A stretch of DNA of 64,000 nt from Rhodanobacteraceae bacterium (GTDB lineage Bacteria; Pseudomonadota; Gammaproteobacteria; Xanthomonadales; SZUA-5), in contig JADJPR010000012.1 of NCBI GenBank assembly GCA_016713135.1, positions 124,001 through 188,000 of the forward strand, given 5' to 3'. A program made the translations under genes and the position numbers. Under the pieces are notes generated by a model that was given only the letters and a program-made list of their open reading frames with translations, did no database searches and was not told where the DNA came from. Of the stretch, positions 61,579 to 64,000 are shown piece by piece (positions within the stretch are counted from its first letter, which is position 1; each line of letters opens with the position of its first letter).

Positions 61579-61770
61579 GTTCAACGCAGAGACTCGGAGG
61601 ACGCAAAGGGACGCGGAGAAAGCTTCTCCTCTGCGATTCTCCGCGTCTTTGCGTCTCAATGGGAATCGGAATCCTTGACGTGGATTCGTCAAGCCACTCA
61701 AGCATCAAAGACGCAGAGGAACGCAGAGAAGAGCTTTCTCCTGCTTTTCTCCGCGCTCTCCGCGTTTAAC
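61579..61770. repeat. Double inverted repeat with GGACGCAAAG/GACGCAGAG arms
   Basis: First hairpin: arms 61597-61621 (GAGGACGCAAAGGGACGCGG) and 61637-61655. Second: arms 61708-61730 (AAGACGCAGAGGAACGCAGAG) and 61744-61765. The outermost ends, GTTCAACGCAGAG (61579) and CTCTCCGCGTTTAAC (61756), are also complementary, so the whole block can fold as one structure. It fills the gap between the sensor gene and the convergent amidohydrolase. Confidence 0.8.
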
Positions 61771-61782
61771 GGGGCCAGTCAC

Positions 61783-63240
61783 TCAGCGATCGCGGTACTT
61801 GCCCTCGTACTTGTCGCGCAAACGGGTGTGCTTGCTCGACAGGTCCACGGGCTTGCCATCCAGCCAGGCGGCGACGATTTCGCTGCGCACGTCGAGCGGG
61901 TCGCCGTCGCTGACCAGGAAGCTGGCGGTCTTGCCGGCTTCCAGCGAGCCAAGCCGGTCGGCGACGCCGAGCATCTCGGCCGGGGTCAGGGTGATTGCGC
62001 GCAGGCCCTGGTCCCAGGGCAGGCCATAGGCCACCGCCGCGGCCGCGGCGTAGGGCAGGTTGCGCTCCAGGGTTGCGGCGAAGCCGCTCGCGTCGGAGGC
62101 GATCGCCAACGGGATGCCGGCCGTTGCGAGCTTGCCGGCATTCGCGTAGGCCGCGTCGACGCTCTCGTGGCGCCGCAGCGGCAACTCGAACGGGGTGTGC
62201 AGAATCACCGGCACAGCGCGCGCCTTGAGTTGGTCGGCGACGCGCCAGGCATCCTGGCCACCGACCAGGGTGAACTTGAGGCCGCGGCGCTGGGTGAAAT
62301 CGAGCGCCTCGCGGATCTGCTGCAGGTCGATGGCGTGGATGAACAGCGGGGTCTCGCCGGCCAGCACCGGGCGCATCGCTTCCCAGCGCGCGTCGGTGCC
62401 GCCGGTGGTGCCCGCGGCGGCGGCCTTGGCGTAGGCCGCGGCGTCATCGAAGGCCTGCTCGATCAGTTCGCGCGAACGGGCGGCGCCCTTGATCGCCTCC
62501 TCGCGCATCGGCGCCGGCAGGAAGGGCGGCAGTCGCGTCGACGGCCACATCAGGTGCACGCCCACCGGCGCGGCGACGGTCATCTCCTCCCAGGTCCAGC
62601 CATGCATGCGGATCAGCGCCGACTGGCCCGAGATCACGCCGCCCTGGCCGGCTTGCGGCACCACGTGGGCATAGAGCACACCGTTGGCACGCGCCACCGG
62701 CAGCAAGTCGCTGTCCGGGTTCACCGCCACCTGGGCGCGCGCGTTCGGGTTGATCGCGCCGGTCTCGGCCACGTCCACCGACCCGCGCACGGTCTCGATC
62801 TCGGTCAGGCCCATCACCGTGTTCGCGGCGATGAACGCGGGCACCACCCAGCGCCCCGACAGATCCACCCGCTCCGCACCGGCCGCCTGCGCCGACAGGT
62901 CCGCACCCACCGCGACGATGCGCTCGCCGTCAATCAGCAACTGCCCGTTGTCGATCGGCGCCGACGACACCGGGTGGATCTTCGCGCCGGTGAACAGGGT
63001 TGCGGCGGGAGCGGTGGTGGCGAGGGCGAGGAGCGCCGAGGTTGCCAGGAGCCCTGGGAGGGCACGAGGGCACGAGGGCACGAGGGCACGTAAAAGCGAA
63101 AAGGCAGGAGCAGTGAGGGAGGTGACAGATAGCCTTCGGGACACGTTCTTGCGAGGACCCGCCTCCACGTGCCCTCGTGCCCTCGTGCCCTCGTGCCCTC
63201 CAGCCCCACCACCCGCCAGCCAGCGATTGCTCACGCTCAT
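61783..63240 (-). CDS. Exported amidohydrolase family protein with repeat element in its 5' coding region
   Basis: A 485-residue amidohydrolase-superfamily protein: LFTGAKIHPVSSAPIDNGQLLIDGERIVAVG at the start of the mature domain, then the barrel, ending LTPAEMLGVADRLGSLEAGKTASFLVSDGDPLDV. The usual HxH is replaced in the region VVPAFIAANTVMGLTE, so catalytic activity is doubtful. The ATG (63238-63240) lies 3 bp past the upstream gene's stop with GGGGGAG 9 bp ahead, so the start is well supported. Codons about 14-62 are a complete repeat element (63057-63201) read in frame, separating the first residues from the hydrophobic signal segment LLATSALLALATTAPAA. No start codon exists between the element and that segment. 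Confidence 0.85.
   Translation of the reverse strand: MSVSNRWLAGGGAGGHEGTRARGHVEAGPRKNVSRRLSVTSLTAPAFSLLRALVPSCPRALPGLLATSALLALATTAPAATLFTGAKIHPVSSAPIDNGQLLIDGERIVAVGADLSAQAAGAERVDLSGRWVVPAFIAANTVMGLTEIETVRGSVDVAETGAINPNARAQVAVNPDSDLLPVARANGVLYAHVVPQAGQGGVISGQSALIRMHGWTWEEMTVAAPVGVHLMWPSTRLPPFLPAPMREEAIKGAARSRELIEQAFDDAAAYAKAAAAGTTGGTDARWEAMRPVLAGETPLFIHAIDLQQIREALDFTQRRGLKFTLVGGQDAWRVADQLKARAVPVILHTPFELPLRRHESVDAAYANAGKLATAGIPLAIASDASGFAATLERNLPYAAAAAVAYGLPWDQGLRAITLTPAEMLGVADRLGSLEAGKTASFLVSDGDPLDVRSEIVAAWLDGKPVDLSSKHTRLRDKYEGKYRDR
63057..63201. repeat. Perfect 35-bp inverted repeat with CGAGGGCAC arms, inside a coding sequence
   Basis: Arms 63057-63091 and 63167-63201 are perfect reverse complements made of CGAGGGCAC nonamers; the loop is 75 bp. 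The whole element lies within the amidohydrolase reading frame and is free of stop codons in that frame. Each arm has four GGG tracts at 9 bp spacing. Confidence 0.9.
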
Positions 63241-63243
63241 GAC

Positions 63244-64000
63244 TCAGTGCTCCCCCTGGCAGTAATGCACGGCTTCGCCGTTGTGGTACGCACCGCGCAG
63301 CGCCGCGAGGCGCGAGTCGAGCACGTGGTAACGGGTGGGATCGATCAGCATCCGCGGCTTGCGTCCGGGGCCGCCGGGCCCGCCGGGACCGCCTCCTTTG
63401 GGTGCCTCGGCCAGCGCAGCCTGGATCAGTTCGCTTCGCGCCTGCGCGACGCGCTGCTGTTCGGCCTGGTCGGTGGCCTGGTCGAAGTACTCGCGGCCGT
63501 CGATCCACACTTTCTGCGCTCGCGCATAGGAGGACAGCGGGTGGTGGCTCCACAGCACCAGGTCGGCGTCCTTGCCTGCCTCGATGCTGCCGACGCGGCT
63601 GTCGATGCGCAGTTGGCGCGCCGGGTTCAGGGTTACCATCGCCAGCGCCTCGGTGTCGCTGAGCTTGCCGTAGCGGCCCGCCTTGCCGGCCTCGGTGTTG
63701 AGGCGGCGGCCGAGATCGTTGCTGTCGGAGTTCAGCGACGTCACCACGCCCTGGCGATGCATGATCGCCGCGTTGTACGGAATCGCGTCGACCGTTTCCA
63801 TCTTGAAACCCCACCAGTCGGCGAAGGTGGAGGCACCGGCGCCGACCTCGGCCAGCGCGTCCGCCACCTTGTAACCTTCCAGCACATGCTGGAAGGCCGC
63901 GACCTGGAAGCCGAGCGCCGCGGACAGCCGCGCGAACATCAGGATCTCGTCCTGGCGGTAGGAATGGATGTGCACGAAGCGCTGCTTTGCCAGGATCTCG
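63244..64000 (-). CDS. Amidohydrolase family protein (N-terminus outside window)
   Basis: The C-terminal 252 residues of an amidohydrolase related to imidazolonepropionase-type enzymes. Visible are VHIHSYRQDE (a barrel histidine pair), GVVTSLNSDSNDLGRR with the catalytic-type Asp near the strand 8 position, and LNPARQLRIDSRVGSIEAGKDADLVLWSHHP. A Gly/Pro linker (GGGPGGPGGPG) precedes the last 40 residues. The downstream amidohydrolase follows after 3 bp, so the two form an operon and perhaps a heteromer. The frame continues past the window edge. Confidence 0.9.
   Translation of the reverse strand, partial: EILAKQRFVHIHSYRQDEILMFARLSAALGFQVAAFQHVLEGYKVADALAEVGAGASTFADWWGFKMETVDAIPYNAAIMHRQGVVTSLNSDSNDLGRRLNTEAGKAGRYGKLSDTEALAMVTLNPARQLRIDSRVGSIEAGKDADLVLWSHHPLSSYARAQKVWIDGREYFDQATDQAEQQRVAQARSELIQAALAEAPKGGGPGGPGGPGRKPRMLIDPTRYHVLDSRLAALRGAYHNGEAVHYCQGEH

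Noticed and set aside
61783..63240. Start of the amidohydrolase placed after the repeat element
   Set aside because: No ATG, GTG or TTG lies in frame between the element and the hydrophobic signal segment, and the upstream ATG has a strong ribosome binding site.

Overview
The window is a high-GC (roughly two-thirds G+C by eye), gene-dense chromosomal segment with no rRNA, tRNA, phage, plasmid or CRISPR signatures. Gene content points to a gammaproteobacterium of the Xanthomonadales/Lysobacterales: a XanB2-type chorismatase next to hemF, an FNR-type regulator with the [4Fe-4S] cysteines, a topoisomerase I with a Lys/Ala-rich tail instead of zinc fingers, and REP-like palindromes of the GTGGGAGC...GCGATC type. 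The organism call is inference from gene content.

Layout. 1-7.7 kb: tandem LysR regulators, an SnoaL-like protein, an AhpD-like protein, a collapsed acyltransferase pseudogene, a symporter-fused hybrid histidine kinase and maiA. 8-17.5 kb: a self-contained module of HlyD-type adaptor, ABC ATPase, two MacB/FtsX permeases, an NtrC-type response regulator and its histidine kinase, with a near-consensus sigma-54 promoter upstream of the adaptor; a stand-alone four-helix-bundle (S23) gene sits inside it. 17.7-26.4 kb: zinc-ribbon protein, CbiM-like membrane protein, DcaP-like porin, and a secreted beta-propeller protein translationally coupled to a membrane Ser/Thr kinase with TPRs. 26.6-39 kb: inactive transglutaminase plus ATP-grasp ligase pair, a yybP-ykoY manganese riboswitch in front of a UPF0016 exporter, HD-GYP-like protein, PPP phosphatase, Rieske oxygenase, CaCA antiporter, exonuclease. 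39.6-47.6 kb: RluA-type synthase, hemF, xanB2-like gene, fnr, and a gluzincin/DeoC/ADP-ribosylglycohydrolase operon. 48-58 kb: a second adaptor/ATPase/two-permease ABC system, msrB, topA, a lipoprotein, a sterol-desaturase-family protein. 58-64 kb: sialidase-like protein, EF-hand protein, an ECF sigma gene broken by an out-of-frame internal deletion with an intact anti-sigma and metal-sensor-like partner, and two amidohydrolases.

The most striking feature is not a gene. More than twenty gaps between genes (and one coding sequence) carry imperfect to perfect inverted repeats whose arms are themselves short G-tract tandem repeats. At least seven arm families occur: TTGTGGG heptads, CGAGGGCAC nonamers, GGACGCAAA nonamers, GGGGCAAGGGGCAGGGG, GTGAGTAGTGAGTGG, GTGTTGGTATTGG and GTCAAACGTGAAACG. 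The G-rich arm is always 5' and the C-rich arm 3', so each locus offers a putative G-quadruplex motif on both strands facing away from a short loop. Loops of some TTGTGGG elements hold REP doublets. One element is read through in frame inside an amidohydrolase gene, another supplies the stop codon of an adaptor gene, and one lies directly against the start codon of the hybrid kinase. No transposase or REP-associated tyrosine transposase is encoded in the window.
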